A DNA stretch of 64,000 bases from Xanthostigma xanthostigma (lineage: Eukaryota; Arthropoda; Insecta; Raphidioptera; Raphidiidae), in assembly GCA_963575645.1 (NCBI GenBank), contig OY754470.1:46779201-46843200 (forward strand). Direction: 5' to 3'. Under the pieces are notes generated by a model. That model ran no database searches. It was not told the origin of the DNA and was given only the letters and a program-made list of their open reading frames with translations. A program made the translations under genes and the position numbers. Numbering within the stretch: the first letter of the stretch is position 1; every line of letters begins with the position of its first letter. Below, in pieces: positions 1-10,650 of the stretch.

Positions 1-364
1 TTAAGTTGAACTCAGAAATAGATGCAATGCGAAAGCCGAAAACACGTGATTTGTTGAACTTGAAAACAAAGCTCTTTTTTGTATAAAATATATTCATTCA
101 TAAATGTAGAATATGGTGCGATAGTTAACCGCGGGTGTTAATTTAAGTTTAATCTCCCAAATCGCGACAAAATTGAAATAAAAAGCTAAGTGGCGGTCGC
201 CGTGTATATTACCTTCATACGTACGTACATACATACGTATCGTGTATGTTGTGTAATGTCCGGTCGACGTGTGGTATCATGCCATACGGCTTATAGAGTA
301 TCGGTACGGATTGGCGTCGCTAAGTCCTTAAATTGTTTCCCAACTCCATCTATGGATATATGTA
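1..364. other. No gene recognised
   Basis: AT-rich DNA with a short ACGT/ACAT repeat near 217-245. An open stretch beginning near 190 has no recognisable family features and runs straight into the transposon at 398, so I do not call it a gene. Confidence 0.4.
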
Positions 365-397
365 CAGTGTGTCCCATAGTAAATCGAGACTATAGAT

Positions 398-920
398 CAG
401 AGGTCCCCAAACTTTTTTGTCTCGTAGACCACTTGCCATATTTTTCGGTTTTGAGTAGACCCCCTGCTTATCTGATATTGATTTTTTGCAAATTCATTAA
501 TTTCAAATGTATTTTTGACAACCGGTATAGTGCTACTCACTTTGAACGATTTAAATTTATAACGGTAGTGAAATGTAGTGTGAAATGTTTAGTTTTATAC
601 ATTTATTAATTAGATTCAAATTAAACGAATCAAATTAAAATTTACTTTCTGTTATATAAAATAACTAAGCAAAAAATAAATGCTTTTAGTGTGAGGGATG
701 AACCTGATGGTTTAATAATAAATTTTCAACATTTGGCATCAATTTAGTTAGATTTAATCTTAAATCTCTTCGGTTAAAGATGTCCAGTTTGTTTCTTTTT
801 TTGTTAGGAGATTCACTATCGTTGACCCCCATTTTCATTTCATGGACCCCCAATTTTTTTCCCCGCTGACATGGACCCCTTGCAAGTTTTCGTCGATATA
901 GACCACTCTGGGAATCACTG
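398..920. mobile_element. Non-autonomous hAT element with 8-base target duplication
   Basis: The termini are CAGAGGTCCCCAAACTT and, inverted, CAGTGATTCCCAGAG. The duplicated target CTATAGAT is exact on both sides (390-397 and 921-928). The 5'-CAG end and 8-base duplication are hAT hallmarks. The interior repeats GACC-rich phrases near both ends (GTAGACCACTTG; ATGGACCCC) and encodes no transposase. Confidence 0.92.
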
Positions 921-949
921 CTATAGATGAACAACATTGATTTTTATCA

Positions 950-1215
950 AATAAAAAAAAAGTTCAAAAACTAAAACCCGACTACTGAAAAGTATGAAAC
1001 AAGAAAATATTCTCATCTGAGGATAACCGTGGTCCTCGCATTCCGGAGATACTAGATTCTAATCCCGGCGGGGGCAGTTGTGGCTGGGACTTTTTCCATG
1101 GTTTCCCTCAATAATTTCAGATAAATATCGAGATGGTTCCTTATTCAAGGCTATAGCCGATTACCTGTCATACTCTTATGCGAAAAATTTGCCTACCTTA
1201 TCCTAATGTCCTAAA
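950..1215. repeat. Fold-back family arm joined to a SINE-like segment
   Basis: Bases 957-1023 (AGTTCAAAAACTAAAACCCG; ATTCTCATCTGAGGATA) match the arms of the fold-back at 36576-36848. From 1024 the text reads like the tail of a tRNA-derived SINE: a weak B-box GATTCTAATCCCG (1055-1067), then TTTCCCTCA and a degenerate tail. I cannot see a complete A-box. Confidence 0.45.
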
Positions 1216-1958
1216 ATTCCTTCATTCGCCCATTGCTATTAATTTGTTGAAGTTGAAAAATGTAGAAAATAACATGCAGTATAATAGATGGAAAATAGTA
1301 ATGGTGCGAATGGCAACATAAAGTCGAGAAACGGACGTTAAACCCAGGACGCAAATGGGGGGGGGGTAAAGGGGGTAATTACTTCTCCCAGGATCATAAT
1401 AATAAAAAAATAAAACTGAAAATAATACGAATTTCTGCCTAAAAAAATAAAATTTAGAAACACTTCTTGAAAAAAAATTTAGTAAAATTGGTTTGGAAAT
1501 TGATATTTTGCTTGGCACCTTCCTTTGTGAGTATATTCTTGTGTGATATTAATAAAAATTAAAAAAATATTGAATTTTTGCTTTACCCCCCCAGAAAAAT
1601 AAAATATCTACGCCCTTGCGTTAAACGCATTGTTATTATTATTATTATTGAGCGACATCATAAGTCAAATATATGATATATCGAAGCTACTTACATTTTT
1701 ATAGGTTATATTGTGCTTTGCAAAATATGAAATGTGTGCGTTTATGGGATACACTGTATACACAGTGCCACATATACATGTTGCCAGCGACTGACTGAAG
1801 AATAATTGTAATTGAAGTTACATTAAGAGGATTTCATAGCGAAAGTCGAAAAAATCTGTATTATAGTCGATCCGCTTTATCACCGTTCAATTGAAATCCT
1901 TTTTCGAAATGCATTAAAGCACTTTTATCCTATGTCCTTTGGAAAACGTGAAAATAAT
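1216..1958. other. Low-complexity DNA with G-runs, no gene
   Basis: A run of ten G near 1357 followed by TAAAGGGGG, and a matching C-run near 1585, suggest inverted remains of one repeat. An (ATT)n run lies at 1630-1650. Confidence 0.4.
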
Positions 1959-2358
1959 TAGTGTCCGACTTAAACTAGTTTTCACAACCGAAACTGAAAT
2001 CGAATTTTTGTTTCAGTTTCGACTGAAATCGAAATTTACTTCGAGGACAATTCTGGTTCATACTTTTTAAGCTTTTGTTAATTTTAGCTGTTGCAAATAA
2101 TGTGTTTATGTTCGTAGAAGTAACTTATTTGATAAATGCAAAACAGCGGATAGTTAGCACGAGCGTGAGGGGAAGCCAACAGTGCCATTGACAATCTCCG
2201 CTGCCGCTCCACTACGCCGATCGCTCCCGAACGCCACACGGAAGCTGCTCACGAACTTAGGTTCGGTTTCGGTAGATTTTCTCTCGATACCGAAACTAAA
2301 CCGAACTTCCAATTTAACGCCGAGACTCACCTAAACCGAAAACTTCGGCCGGGCACTA
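1959..2358. mobile_element. Old hAT-like element, TAGTGYCCG termini
   Basis: It starts TAGTGTCCGACTTAAAC and ends CGGCCGGGCACTA. The flanks AAAATAAT and ATAGTTAT agree at 5 of 8 positions, consistent with a decayed 8-base target duplication. The interior repeats the phrase CCGAAACT in both orientations. There is no transposase. The TAGTG ends resemble the better-preserved hAT at 20606. Confidence 0.65.
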
Positions 2359-3819
2359 ATAGTTATTGGCGTAACTAGTAGTCTAAGTCATTCATCGCGC
2401 TGACAGGTCATGACTTAGCCTACAAGTTGCGCCCATAATTTTATTCAACAATTGCGGGTTATTCATGTTTTAATTATAATGAGATGTAAATATCTATTTA
2501 TTTCTTTATAAAAAAAAAAAACTGTCAATACTAACAGCACCAAACAGCACGATTCAATGTTTTAGTTTGAGGTTAGCCGGTTATGAATAAACTCCATGTC
2601 GAAAACATTCGGCCTCTCAATTTTAGTCTCAATGGGTAACAACGGAGTTGTTGTTACCTACTATTTCGTTACGACTCAGAAAATAGTTACGTTTATTTTC
2701 ATTACTCCACAACGGCCGAGCTAGTAGGAATCTTCATTGAGTTATGACAAGTAATTGTCACCAGTCGGTAAATGGCTATTTAGGGTTCGGTTTTTAGGCA
2801 TGATAAAACATGAATAACGCGCATGAGTTGAATAAAAATAATAATTGCATTATATGAAAAAATATAAAAAAATCTCAGACTTGGTTACTGTGCCTTATAG
2901 AAAAAGTAGAAAAAATAATGTTTTTAAACCGCAACAACATGCTACGCACGTACACAGTAACAGTTCTAATACAAAACAAGCGTCCGCTACGGGTGCGTTT
3001 ATACAGCGCAATATGAGAACTCTCATTTGCAACACGGTACGACACTAGGCTATCAGATATAGCCACGAGGTACAATGCTGTTCAGGAGTTTATCTGAACT
3101 CATTGCAAGTACACGCTTAGTTGGCAAACTGACCGCGACGCTTATCGCTGTATGGGGACAACAGTTTTCCAACGGCTAAGCGGGAAAAATCTTCGAAACT
3201 CAATACCAGTGATGGACGAACTATTTACATACCAACAAAATACGGAACCCTCGGTGCGCGAGTCTGACTCGCACTAGATCAGTTTTTTTTTATTTTAATT
3301 ACGAAGACGTCCAGCCTCTGGCCTATATGCGTCGATGTAAGTCTATTGAGAAAAAATAATTATTATTGATAAAAAAATATTTCGATTACTTCGTATATGA
3401 ATTGGAATGCAAAAGCGGCTAATTTAATATTGTTTAGTATAAAAAAAGAAAGCGGAATCACGCATCAAACGCCGCGCTTACGCAACACAGGTAGATGAAA
3501 TATTTCAACACATCGTAGGGGAAAGTCGGTTATATTGTACTACTTTTTACTTTGACGTCAATATTTCATTTACAAAAAGACGTACACATATGAATGACTT
3601 ATATAGGTCAATATCTTAGCTATCACATATAAAAAAATTGCTGTCTTAGATTGCAGTTAAGGTTGAGATGATCAAATGGGATTTATACACAAAGTTAGGT
3701 TAGAATATATGCTATTTCCGATTATTTTTCGTGAAAATATGCTCCAGGGGGAGCAAGCCAGGTCAATAAAACGGAATGGTCAATGGCGGAAAATATGAAA
3801 TTTTCTTGTAATCAAAAGA
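2359..3819. other. Unassigned DNA with one repeat fragment
   Basis: At about 3240-3290 the phrase CGCGAGTCTGACTCGCAC is an inverted, degraded match to the left end of the element at 23356 (GTGCGAGTGGGACTCGCAC). No genes are recognised in the remainder. Confidence 0.4.
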
Positions 3820-4320
3820 TCATATATATTAATACGCTAAGGTTAAAGATGTTTGCCTCCCTTTTTAGAAAAAACCTCACAGTTTCTCTACATAAATTAT
3901 ATATCATTTTACAGATAATTGCTTGCTCTACTGACATCGACAACTAAAAAATTTATTATTGCTTTTGTTTTTGTAAATTAATTAAAATACAGCAACGATG
4001 AACAACGTCTGCCATCTAACGGCTTTAATTTTTAAACAGCGAGCAACGATGAACAATGTCACAGCAATGCTGCATGATGCCATCTGACGGCTTAGCTCAA
4101 CGCTTTTGCTACTTGCGCCTCTATATGACAATTTTAGTAAAATATTTCTTCGATCTGTCATCTGAGCTTCATATTGTAATACAACAAAAAGAAGAACGTT
4201 ATAAGCAGTGTGCAAAATTAGAAACGAATTGAATACCTGCAATCATATTTAAAAAATAATTTTGTAAAGTGATAATTATTATACTTATTTAGTGCGAATA
4301 ATTCGCACAGGTCACACTAG
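3820..4320 (+). mobile_element. Non-autonomous Helitron, copy 1
   Basis: It starts TCATATATATTAATACGC after an A. It ends with a hairpin GTGCGAATAATTCGCAC (4292-4308) followed nine bases later by CTAG and then a T. A 5' TC, a 3' hairpin plus CTRR and insertion between A and T are the Helitron rules. It shares most of its 501 bases with copy 2 at 5870, which carries about 95 extra bases. It encodes no Rep/helicase. Confidence 0.88.
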
Positions 4321-4324
4321 TATA

Positions 4325-4928
4325 CAGTAAACCCTCGTTAACACGAACACGGTTAACACGAATTTCGGTTTAACGCGAACAAAAATTTGCTCTCGACAAT
4401 GGTCACATAAGCTTTAATGTAATTATGTTCGGTTAACACGAACCCTCGTTAATACGAACTTCGAACAACTTTTTCGTCCCTTCACGGTTAATTATCGGAT
4501 AATGCGAACTACAAAAATTCTCAAATCATATATTTTGATCATTTTGGTCAATGAATATACAATACAACTAAAAGAAAAGATTCGCTTAAGGGATTACAAA
4601 AGTAATTAACTCACATTCTAAAAATAGACAAAGGACTGAGAGATTAAAAATTTACTCGAAATCCTATAAATAGAAACATACCTCAAAATTTTTCCCCTCT
4701 TATTTATTGAAAAGGTTGTAAACTAATTAACAAAGGCAAAGGCTTCTTAACAGTATATGTTATTAGATAATTTATAATAAATAATTATTCAATGTTTACT
4801 TAAAATAAGTCATGATTTGACACTTAAAAAATGACTGTATTTTATGTCATACTCGGTTTACACGACCTCCCACATAACACGAACTTTTTGCCTGATTTTT
4901 ACGAGTTCGTGTTAACGAGGTTTTACTG
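4325..4928. mobile_element. Non-autonomous pogo/Tigger-like element
   Basis: The termini are CAGTAAACCCTCGTTAACAC and, inverted, CAGTAAAACCTCGTTAACAC, with TA on both sides (4323-4324, 4929-4930). Repeated GTTAACACGAAC motifs lie near both ends. This is the usual Tigger terminal style. No transposase frame remains in 604 bases. Confidence 0.9.
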
Positions 4929-5029
4929 TAATATTAAAATTATAACATATTTTTACAATGTATAATATCAGTATTATTTATTATTTGCAATTTCACTACC
5001 AAACAAATCAAAATTCAATAATTACAATA

Positions 5030-5330
5030 AATTAGCAATTTACTTTAAAAATCCTCTTTGGTACACCCAGCATATACATCGACCTCCATTTCTGTTCTGG
5101 TGGTTTTCGGAGGGAGTAACTCCATGGATTGACAATCTGTGACATTTTCTTTTTTTTTGTACCGTTTTCAATGGGGATGCTGCCTGACGCTGCAACTGAC
5201 GCGCATCCATTCACGGACATGCGCATGAGACTCAGAGTATAATAAGTGAGACAGACGGCTGCACTGTAGTGTTTAAGTCTTTCTCCCGATCTTTGCTCGC
5301 AATATAGAGGGTATTAAATATATGAGTTTA
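5030..5330 (-). repeat. Repeat with an inverted relative at 52550-52690
   Basis: The phrases ACGGACATGCG, GAGACTCAGAGTATA, AAGTCTTTCTCCCGATCTTTGCT and ATAGAGGGTAT occur in reverse order and orientation at 52560-52660. The family was not identified. Confidence 0.6.
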
Positions 5331-5869
5331 GAGTTGCCAGCGTTAAAAATATATGTTACGATTTCAGCAACTCTCCCCTATAGCGTAGCGGCGTTCTTTC
5401 TCTGTCTACATTTATAAATTTTAAAATCCCACAGAGTTCGGTTAAATCCATCGGCAAATCCCACCTCTCACACCCTATTTCATCATTTCAAATGTAACGT
5501 GTTTTTGATCGAGCAACTCGCTGCCGTCCCCGCTCTCTCAATCCATGGCACATTATTCTCTGAGACGGCTTTGTGACTTCAACCGGACCGATATTTTTAA
5601 CGTCGGCACGTCGTTAAGGGTACCCGATATTCAGTGTGTTAGACGGAGACAGAGAACGGAATTATTGCCGCCGTACGCAGCTCTCAAAGCTTCTCAGATC
5701 CCGAAGGCTTTATTTTTTCTTGCGCGTGGCCAGTTTCGATTGAATTTGAATGTATAAATGAGCTTCCCAGTTAACTGGTGGTACCGGTCGGTACTGAGAT
5801 TCCCGAGATGCAAACCGACCGAAAATAAAAAAAAAAAACTCGGGTCGCAGTGCGAAACCCCGTCGACAA
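5331..5869. other. Mixed-composition DNA, no gene supported
   Basis: Short overlapping open stretches occur on both strands (for example 5545-5757) without family features. The last ~35 bases (AACTCGGGTCGCAGTG and onward) belong to the repeat invaded by Helitron copy 2; a second copy of that repeat is at 32153. Confidence 0.4.
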
Positions 5870-6464
5870 TCATATATATTAATACGCTAAGGTTAAAGAT
5901 GTTTGCCTCCCTTTTTAGAAAAAACCTCACAATTTCTCCACATAAATTATATATCATTTTACAGATAATTGCTTGCTCTACTGACATCGATAACTAAAAA
6001 ATTTATAATTGCTTTTGTTTTTGTAAATTAATTAAAATACAGCAACGCTGAACAACGTCTGCCATCTGACGGTTTTAATTTTGAAACAACGTCAACACTT
6101 CGATTTGTCATCTGACCTTCATATTGTAATACAACAGACACAATACTGCATACTGCCATCTAACGGCTTTAATTTTGAAACAGCGAGCAACGCTGAACAA
6201 CGTCACAGCAATGCTGCATGATGCCATCTGACGGCTTAGCTCAACGCTTTTGCTACTTGCGCCTCTAGATGACAATTTTAGTAAAATATTTCTTCGATCT
6301 GTCATCTGAGCTTCATATTGTAATACAACAAAAAGAAGAACGTTGTAAGCAGTGTGCAAAATTAGAAACAAATTGAATACCTGCAATCATATTTAAAAAA
6401 TAATTTTGTAAAGTGATAATTATTATACTTATTTAGTGCGAATAATTCGCACAGGTCACTCTAG
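5870..6464 (+). mobile_element. Non-autonomous Helitron, copy 2, with an empty site in the window
   Basis: It has the same TCATATATATTAATACGC start, terminal hairpin (6436-6452) and CTAG end as copy 1. Left and right flanks joined read GACAA/TATAGTGTATTTGC, exactly the sequence at 32167-32185, so the insertion point A/T is confirmed. It contains an internal duplication of the CATCTGACGG phrase region that copy 1 lacks. Confidence 0.93.
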
Positions 6465-6466
6465 TA

Positions 6467-6991
6467 TAGTGTATTTGCTAATATAGGCAGTGTGGCTTTA
6501 TTATGTGAACTCTTTTGTTTTTGAAGAAAATAAAAAATTTAAACCCTTAATACATCCCTTAAAATAATATTTTTTTTTTAATTTCAATATTACTATCAAT
6601 TTACCAAATTAAATTCACCCTTCACTAAGTCAATCCATATCTGCAAACTAATGTTTTCATAAAATTTTTAAGTTCGGTCCTGTCAAGCCGATTTTAAAAA
6701 AATTTTGGCGACATATTTTTATCTTTCTTAGTGGCTTAAATTTCAATTTTGAAACGATTCGGAGAATTTTTTCGGTATTTTTGGGTCCAAAAAATTTTTC
6801 AACCCCTATAGAACCCACTCCTAAAGTGGCCCGATTGGGTCCATTTTAAATAGGCTTCGTGCGGTGATGGATTTCAACATGTGGACCAAATTTCGTATAA
6901 ATCAAATAACTCCTTCGAAAGTTATAATCCGTACACACTCCCGTCATCCCACCGACGCCAATAGTGTAAGTGCCTTATGGCAAATACACTA
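6467..6991. mobile_element. Inverted-repeat element with TAGTGTATTTGC ends
   Basis: TAGTGTATTTGCTAATATAGG at 6467 is mirrored by GGCAAATACACTA ending at 6991. A relative with the same left end lies at 32172. Target duplication and family are unclear. Protein-coding capacity is absent. Confidence 0.65.
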
Positions 6992-7379
6992 ATTAATGAT
7001 GTAGCGGGAACGGCCACTTAAAATATTATTTCATAGTCATTCAAGTATTACGTATCTTTGACTCCTCTCCTCCTGGTCAGCAAAAGTAAGCAAAGCTCTT
7101 ATCTCTCCCTCTCCTACGCTCTCGTAAACATTGGTACCTATATATTTTTAAAATCTGTTCAAGTTTTCTAGTAATTATTGTCGGCGTGAACGCTACTCTT
7201 CGGTTTCATTCGATGCAAAAAACTTAAAAATAAAAATCTTTTTAAAAAAATGTAACCTTCTTCAAAAAAGGGTCACCAAATACGGTAAAATAACAAAGTT
7301 TTGAGGTCGGAACCAATTTATAGGTACATAAAACGTGATACACAAGTTGGGTTGCCATATCATAATCCATTAAATTTTG
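6992..7379. other. AT-rich DNA, no gene
   Basis: Only a short phrase near 7035 (AAGTATTACGTA) recalls the end of the mirrored repeat described next. Nothing else is recognisable. Confidence 0.35.
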
Positions 7380-7605
7380 CTGAAAAATCAGAAATCATAA
7401 ATAAATATTGCTGACGTAATCACCATCTAGACCCCCCCCCCGTTTTCAAAAATAAGCTGAGCAAAGACCCCCTCCCCCTTCGGTGCTTACGTAATACTTG
7501 AATTGCCCCAAACAGAAGCGGAATCGTTTGCGAAAGCAGAAGTTGGTTAAAGTCATTCACTCTCAATTTTGCATCTCTACGCTAGACAACCCTTCTTAAC
7601 GTACA
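7380..7605 (+). repeat. Mirrored repeat, left copy (partner 11570-11800)
   Basis: TTGCATCTCTACGCTAGACA, AGAAGTTGGTTAAAGT and GTGCTTACGTAATACTTGAAT occur inverted at 11570-11690, about 4 kb away. Short C-runs sit in the middle of both copies. Confidence 0.8.
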
Positions 7606-7917
7606 TACATACAACTCGAGTTCTTGTGTTAGCTACTACGGAAATATATGTCTTTTTAAGATTGGTAGATTTTGTTCAATTATTTTTATGTCTGATAGGT
7701 ACCTATTCTTACACGTATTCAAGCACCCAAAGAAAAAATGCTGATATTTATCGCTCGCGGAATATATTAACCTATAATTAAATGTAATGAACTATTAATT
7801 AAATTTACATCTTTATTTATCGTTTATTTGTAATCAGAATGATATACCTACACCGTTTTTTTAATTGACATCAAGAAAATAGGGTTGTCAATTCGAAGTG
7901 TATCTGTTATGAACTAT

Positions 7918-8512
7918 GTGATTAATCAGGGCGTTATGTATAATGCCCGGGCAATATGAATAATGACAAGTCAAATCGGGCCATGTAATAAATAATCATT
8001 AAAACTTCATTATTTATCACAGTGCCCGGTCACTATGAATATTGCTATGTGATTGTTGGGCAATTTGATAATTTAAGTATATTTGGCAAGACGTGGGAAG
8101 CAGGGACAAATATGTGATACTCACTAACCAATCAGAGCACGCAACTCATCCCCTGCTCACAACAGAGCGTATTTTACAATATTTTTTTGTTTTGAGGTCC
8201 CCCGATCCCAAAAAACATTTTTTTAATTTAACACTGATTATCTTAAAAAAAAATAATATTTGCTTTATATTTTGAATTAGTTACTAAGTAGTATTCGTAC
8301 CTTCCTACCATAATTATTTTATAATAATAATGTATGTCAACATTAAAATATTTTAATAAAAATATCTTTTTATTATTCTACCTAATAGGTGATGGGCATT
8401 ATTTATAATGCCCTGTCAATTTAATTATTTCAATAGTTTTTATCACACTGCCCTCTCATATTGGGCATTTTTCAAACTGCCCGGGCATTATGAATAATGC
8501 CCTATTTATCAC
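7918..8512. mobile_element. Inverted-repeat element with GGGCATTATNNATAATGCCC ends
   Basis: Both ends carry about 45 inverted bases: GTGATTAATCAGGGCGTTAT then ATAATGCCCGGGCA on the left, mirrored at 8470-8512 on the right. Each terminal repeat itself contains a palindrome, and further GGGCATT/AATGCCC palindromes lie inside (near 8395-8425). No transposase or clear target duplication was found. Confidence 0.75.
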
Positions 8513-8528
8513 TTGGTCCACAACAATA

Positions 8529-8890
8529 TAGAGTAACCGGTAATTGCTCGTATTCTTCTCGGGAGGAGAAACTATGACTAATTTGGACTGATTTACCTCT
8601 GTCACTTGGGGCTCGGAAATTCATCAGTTTTTTATGATAATGACACGTCTGTGAAGAATTCTTATTTTATTTATTGTAAATTTAAGCACACAACATAAAA
8701 TCTAATAGTAAATTTCGTGCTTTTTAGTTTTAAGAAGGTCGGCCAGTTAAAGTTAGCTATCAGATCATGAACATCATGAACATTTAGAACATTTAATAAG
8801 GGTTCGATGCATTTAAGCTCTGATCCAAAATGATGAAATATAAAATCATTTTGAATGAAATCTGCAGTTAAATGCATTTCGGACATGACA
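8529..8890. repeat. MITE family member, left end CGGTAATTGCTCGTATTC (truncated)
   Basis: The first ~150 bases match the complete copy at 55682-56046 (AACTATGACTAATTTGGA; CACTTGGGGCTCGGAAAT) and the one at 15043. The right part shares the ACACAACATAAAATCTAA...AGTAAATTTC phrase. The mirrored right terminus was not found. Confidence 0.65.
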
Positions 8891-9242
8891 CAATTTATCC
8901 ACTAGTTGATATTCCTTCATATAATTTGAATGCGGCTCGTATTTGTAATTTCGACATATTAATCCGAACGCATTGACCATTGATTAATTGGAATAAATTG
9001 GTTTCGTGACGTGTTTGCAAATGCAACTAAAAATAAATTGATTTTTACTTTTCGATACGTCGTGCATCAGCTATGTATGTTTTTATTTCAAATTAATGAA
9101 AATAAGATTCAATCTATAATTTAAATAGATTAAGTAGGTAACTATAAATATTAATAACTATAGCGATCCGGTCCAGCTTCGCTCGAATTTGTAAATTTCC
9201 ACCGTTTTTTCGTCTACTTACGCTGCAAAATTGGCGTAAAAC
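8891..9242. other. AT-rich DNA, no gene
   Basis: No open frame, repeats or RNA signals that I can support. Confidence 0.3.
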
Positions 9243-9724
9243 GATAAGATAAGATAAGATAGTTTATTAGTGTTAAAACTTAAGTTTACACAAGTCGTAC
9301 AGTTACAAAATTTAAAGTTTAATATTAAAAAACTCTTCAATTGAATAAAAGCTATTCTTAATAAGAAGAGTTTTTATTTGTTTTTTGAATTTATGTTCCG
9401 GCAAATCTCTAACAGACTGTGGAAGGAAGTTAAATAATTTAGGGCCATAATAGTTTATGCCAGTTTTTATTTTATTGATACGATAAAAATTAATATGGAT
9501 GTCCATATTGGACCTGGTATTATATGAATGCAGATTACTGTTATTATTAAATTCAGTTAGGTGTACTTTAACGTACATAAGGCAGTGCAGGATGTAAATG
9601 GACGGCACAGTCAACATTTTAGAGATTGCATAATACTCTTTACAGTCCTGTCTATAAGGTAATGAATTAATTATTCGCAGCGCTTTCCTTTGTAGACCAA
9701 ATACTCTATTTGCATAAGCGATAA
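9243..9724 (-). pseudogene. Jockey/CR1-like LINE 3' end with pentanucleotide tail
   Basis: The minus strand encodes a continuous C-terminal reverse-transcriptase tail: YANRVFGLQRKALRII, SYNTRSNMDIHINFYRINK, INYYGPKLFNFLPQSVRDLP and FKKQIKTLLIKNSFYSIEEFF, then a stop near 9312. This series is typical of jockey/CR1 ORF2 ends. After about 50 bases of 3' UTR the copy ends in an ATCTT-type tail (GATAAGATAAGATAAGATAG on the plus strand, 9241-9261). The catalytic FADD region is absent, so it is 5'-truncated. The absence of frame damage over about 135 residues suggests it is younger than the LINE at 61 kb. Confidence 0.88.
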
Positions 9725-9726
9725 TA

Positions 9727-10237
9727 CAGTAGAACATCTAGTTCAGCCTAGGCTAAACTAGTTTGTTCTATCGAGCTTAGGCCAGACTAGTTTGGCCTAG
9801 GCTATACCGGTTTATCTTATCGCATATAGGCAGAAATAGTTTGGCCTAGGCCAGGGGTCGGCAACCTGCGGCTCTTTTCATGTAAAGTTGCAGCTCTCTA
9901 GTTCCATACGCAAAAAATAATTATTATAAACCCTTAAAAATCATCCAATCGATCCATGATTGAGTACCATGTCTATCTCTCAGCCATTTCCACTCGCGTC
10001 TCAGCCGCACTGCCCCCGTCGCGCGTGTCGTCCAAAGATATATAAGCAAATACTATAATACTGAAACGAAAATGTTTGGTGGCTCTTTAAAAACTGGGAA
10101 ATTTTATAAATTGTATTTTTTGGCTCTTCCGTCTCAAAAGGTTATCGACCCCTGGCCTAGGCAAAACTAGTTTGTCCTGAAATAGGCTTTGGCCGGTAAG
10201 ATATATACAAAAAAACCTGGTGAACCTGCTAGTACTG
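9727..10237. mobile_element. Possible pogo-like element holding a CCTAGG repeat array
   Basis: CAGTAGAACATCTAGTTC after TA on the left faces GAACCTGCTAGTACTG before TA on the right. It separates two LINE fragments of opposite orientation. Inside are imperfect units of the type GTTTGGCCTAGGC...AAACTAGTTT (9738-9851, 10155-10200). The terminal match needs a gap, so the class is tentative. Confidence 0.4.
9852..10154. mobile_element. Non-autonomous hAT element, 8-base target duplication GCCTAGGC
   Basis: It begins CAGGGGTCGGCAACCTGCGG and ends with the inverse TTATCGACCCCTG. The palindromic target GCCTAGGC is intact on both sides (9844-9851, 10155-10162). Subterminal GGCTCTT is present near both ends. 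It is 303 bases and non-coding. It landed in one unit of a CCTAGG-rich array. Confidence 0.93.
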
Positions 10238-10238
10238 T

Positions 10239-10650
10239 AGCTCCTGTAGGGAACTCTTAAAAAAATTCAAAATATTTACTTTAACATCATCTTATCTACA
10301 TTTTTGAATTAGCTTTATATACTTTTACAAATAAAGATAAATATGAACTAGGTTCTGATATTCACAACATCAATACACGCCCAAAAATCACTCTAAGAGT
10401 TCCTTATAGTCGCTTAAATTTGAGCAAAAGATCCCCAGCCCATCTAGAGGTAACTATTTTTAATAAACTGCCTGTGCATATAAAATTAGCTACAGATGTA
10501 AAACATTTCAAAAATTCTCTGAAAATGTATTTGCTGGAAAACGCTTTCTATAATTTAAATGAATATTTACTGTAATGTTCATTCACCTGACATTTTTAAC
10601 ACTGTACTTTACAGTTTCTTAAAATAAAAGCTTATTATTATTATTATTAT
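10239..10650 (+). pseudogene. Jockey/CR1-like LINE 3' end, same family as 60992-61925
   Basis: From AGCTCCTGTAGGGAACTC to the trinucleotide tail TTATTATTATT this matches the LINE at 61 kb almost base for base, in opposite orientation. The encoded end includes TLRVPYSRLNLSKRSPAHLE, then NKLPVHIKLATDVKHFKNSL and LLENAFYNLNEYLL followed by a stop. A short deletion near 10330-10370 breaks the frame. It is heavily 5'-truncated. Confidence 0.85.

Larger units (their letters stand above)
365..1756. mobile_element. Possible TA-flanked element with a CAGTGTRTCCCATA terminal repeat, invaded by others
   Basis: CAGTGTGTCCCATA at 365 is matched by its inverse TATGGGATACACTG ending at 1756. TA is present on both outer sides. 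The interior contains a complete hAT element (398-920) and a SINE-like segment. The 14-base repeats could be coincidental over 1.4 kb, so the call is tentative. No transposase was seen. Confidence 0.4.

Noticed and set aside
190-609. 139-codon open stretch near the left edge
   Set aside because: It runs through the left end of a hAT element with exact target duplication and shows no protein-family features.
3982-4242. Similar minus-strand open stretches at 3982-4242 and 6108-6386
   Set aside because: The similarity is explained by the two Helitron copies being homologous DNA; no domain is present and the frame is not favoured by codon pattern.
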